Notes under the pieces: model-generated
What the model was told of the DNA's origin: nothing
Databases searched by the model: none
The model's input: only the letters and a program-made list of their open reading frames with translations
In this document: positions 63,220 through 64,000 of the stretch, one piece after another
Position numbering within the stretch: the first letter of the stretch is position 1
Layout: each line of letters begins with the position of its first letter
Assembly (NCBI GenBank): GCA_905221205.1
Contig: CAJNCG010000001.1
Coordinates: forward strand, 248,001-312,000
Length of the DNA stretch: 64,000 nt
Direction: 5' to 3'
From: a bacterium
GTDB lineage: Bacteria; Bacillota; Bacilli; Lactobacillales; Streptococcaceae
Translations under genes and position numbers: made by a program

Positions 63220-64000
63220 TTAATCTACTTTTACAATCCAACCTTCTGGCGCTTCAATATCACCAAACTGAATACCAGTCAATTCATCATAGAGTTTACG
63301 AGTCACAGGGCCAACTTCTGTTTCACTATAGAATACATGGAAATCATCACCGTGCTGAATTCCACCAATTGGTGAAATAACTGCTGCCGTACCACAGGCA
63401 CCTGCCTCTACAAAACGATCCAGCTTATCAATTGGGACATCACCCTCAATAGGAGTCAAGCCCAAGCGGTGTTCTGCCAAATAAAGCAAAGAATATTTGG
63501 TAATAGATGGCAAGATAGATGGACTCAATGGTGTTACAAATTCATTATCAGCTGTAATTCCAAAGAAGTTAGCTGAACCGACTTCTTCAATCTTTGTATG
63601 TGTTGATGGGTCTAGGTAGATAACATCTGAGAAATGACGTGATTTAGCCAATTTCCCTGGTAAGAGACTGGCAGCATAGTTCCCACCAACCTTAGCGGCA
63701 CCTGTACCATTTGGAGCGGCACGGTCGTATTCATCCTGAATTAAGAAATTGGTTGGGACCAAACCACCCTTAAAGTAATTACCAACTGGCATAGCAAAGA
63801 TGGTGAAAATGTATTCCTCTGCTGGTTTTACTCCGATAATATCTCCTACTCCAATCAAAAGAGGACGAAGATAAAGGGTTCCACCTGTTCCGTATGGAGG
63901 TACATATTCTTCATTCGCACGGACAACCGCCTTACAAGCTTCTACAAACATATCTGTCGGAACTTGTGGCATTAAGAGACGATCACAAGTACGTTGCAGG
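63220..64000 (-). CDS. ilvE: Branched-chain aminotransferase IlvE, C-terminal part (cut by window edge)
   Basis: About 260 C-terminal residues; the frame continues past the right end (LQRTCDRLLMPQVPTD). The PLP lysine is in GTGAAKVGGNYAAS, and the EVGSANFFG and GACGTAAVISPIG motifs are present. It transfers amino groups to the branched-chain 2-oxoacids. The start is outside the window. Confidence 0.96.
   Translation of the reverse strand, partial: LQRTCDRLLMPQVPTDMFVEACKAVVRANEEYVPPYGTGGTLYLRPLLIGVGDIIGVKPAEEYIFTIFAMPVGNYFKGGLVPTNFLIQDEYDRAAPNGTGAAKVGGNYAASLLPGKLAKSRHFSDVIYLDPSTHTKIEEVGSANFFGITADNEFVTPLSPSILPSITKYSLLYLAEHRLGLTPIEGDVPIDKLDRFVEAGACGTAAVISPIGGIQHGDDFHVFYSETEVGPVTRKLYDELTGIQFGDIEAPEGWIVKVD

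Overview
This 64 kb window is core chromosome of a Streptococcus of the mitis group: S. pneumoniae, S. pseudopneumoniae or S. mitis. The evidence is the choline-binding proteins LytB and Pce, the competence genes coiA, comEA and comEC behind TACGAATA boxes, a BOX element, a RUP element, and proteins that match pneumococcal ones closely as I remember them. The species is not settled by the sequence alone. Nearly all genes lie on the minus strand. The exceptions are pavA/rqcH, an oxidoreductase-helicase pair, and dacA.

Layout from left to right (minus strand unless noted). 1-2.5 kb: ppc (partial) and ftsW. 2.6-7.2 kb: a competence operon transcribed coiA-pepF-O-methyltransferase-prsA. 7.2-15.8 kb: a long housekeeping run, ybeY-dgkA-era-mutM-coaE-pmrA-rpmG-secG-rnr-smpB-tehB. 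15.9-17.6 kb: pavA/rqcH (+). 17.7-21.9 kb: lytB, pyrK-pyrDB with a PyrR attenuator, and gloA. 21.9-23.3 kb: infC-rpmI-rplT, where infC starts at AUA. 23.3-26.2 kb: comEA-comEC. 26.2-31.8 kb: a GNAT gene, phoH, yozE, cvfB, frr, pyrH and trmFO. 32-34.7 kb: tmk-holB-yabA-rsmI. 34.9-38.1 kb: proB-proA-proC. 38.2-42.4 kb: lysR-lspA-rluD-pce. 42.7-43.7 kb: rplU-prp-rpmA. 43.9-46.8 kb: a DUF1275 gene, then oxidoreductase-helicase (+). 46.9-49.4 kb: tuf and an AI-2E family transporter. 49.5 kb: dacA (+). 50.9-56.7 kb: sufCDSUB plus a hypothetical gene. 56.9-60.5 kb: msrC-like GAF, dnaX, a DUF3272 gene and rpsA. 60.7-64 kb: tRNA-Tyr, tRNA-Gln, a DUF2969 gene, a peptide-binding lipoprotein and ilvE (partial).

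The genes divide into translation and ribosome maturation, wall growth and remodelling (FtsW, PBP3, LytB, Pce), DNA uptake, pyrimidine and proline synthesis, and Fe-S assembly. Many promoters have an extended -10 (TGnTATAAT-like), often with a poor -35.

I found no prophage, complete insertion sequence, CRISPR array or defence island. The most noteworthy observations are a degenerate metallo-beta-lactamase domain in ComEC, a structured repeat element in the trmFO leader with a second relative beside rpmA, likely leaderless mRNAs for dacA and msrC-dnaX, the AUA start of infC, and a gene order that seems to join blocks separated in the pneumococcal reference.
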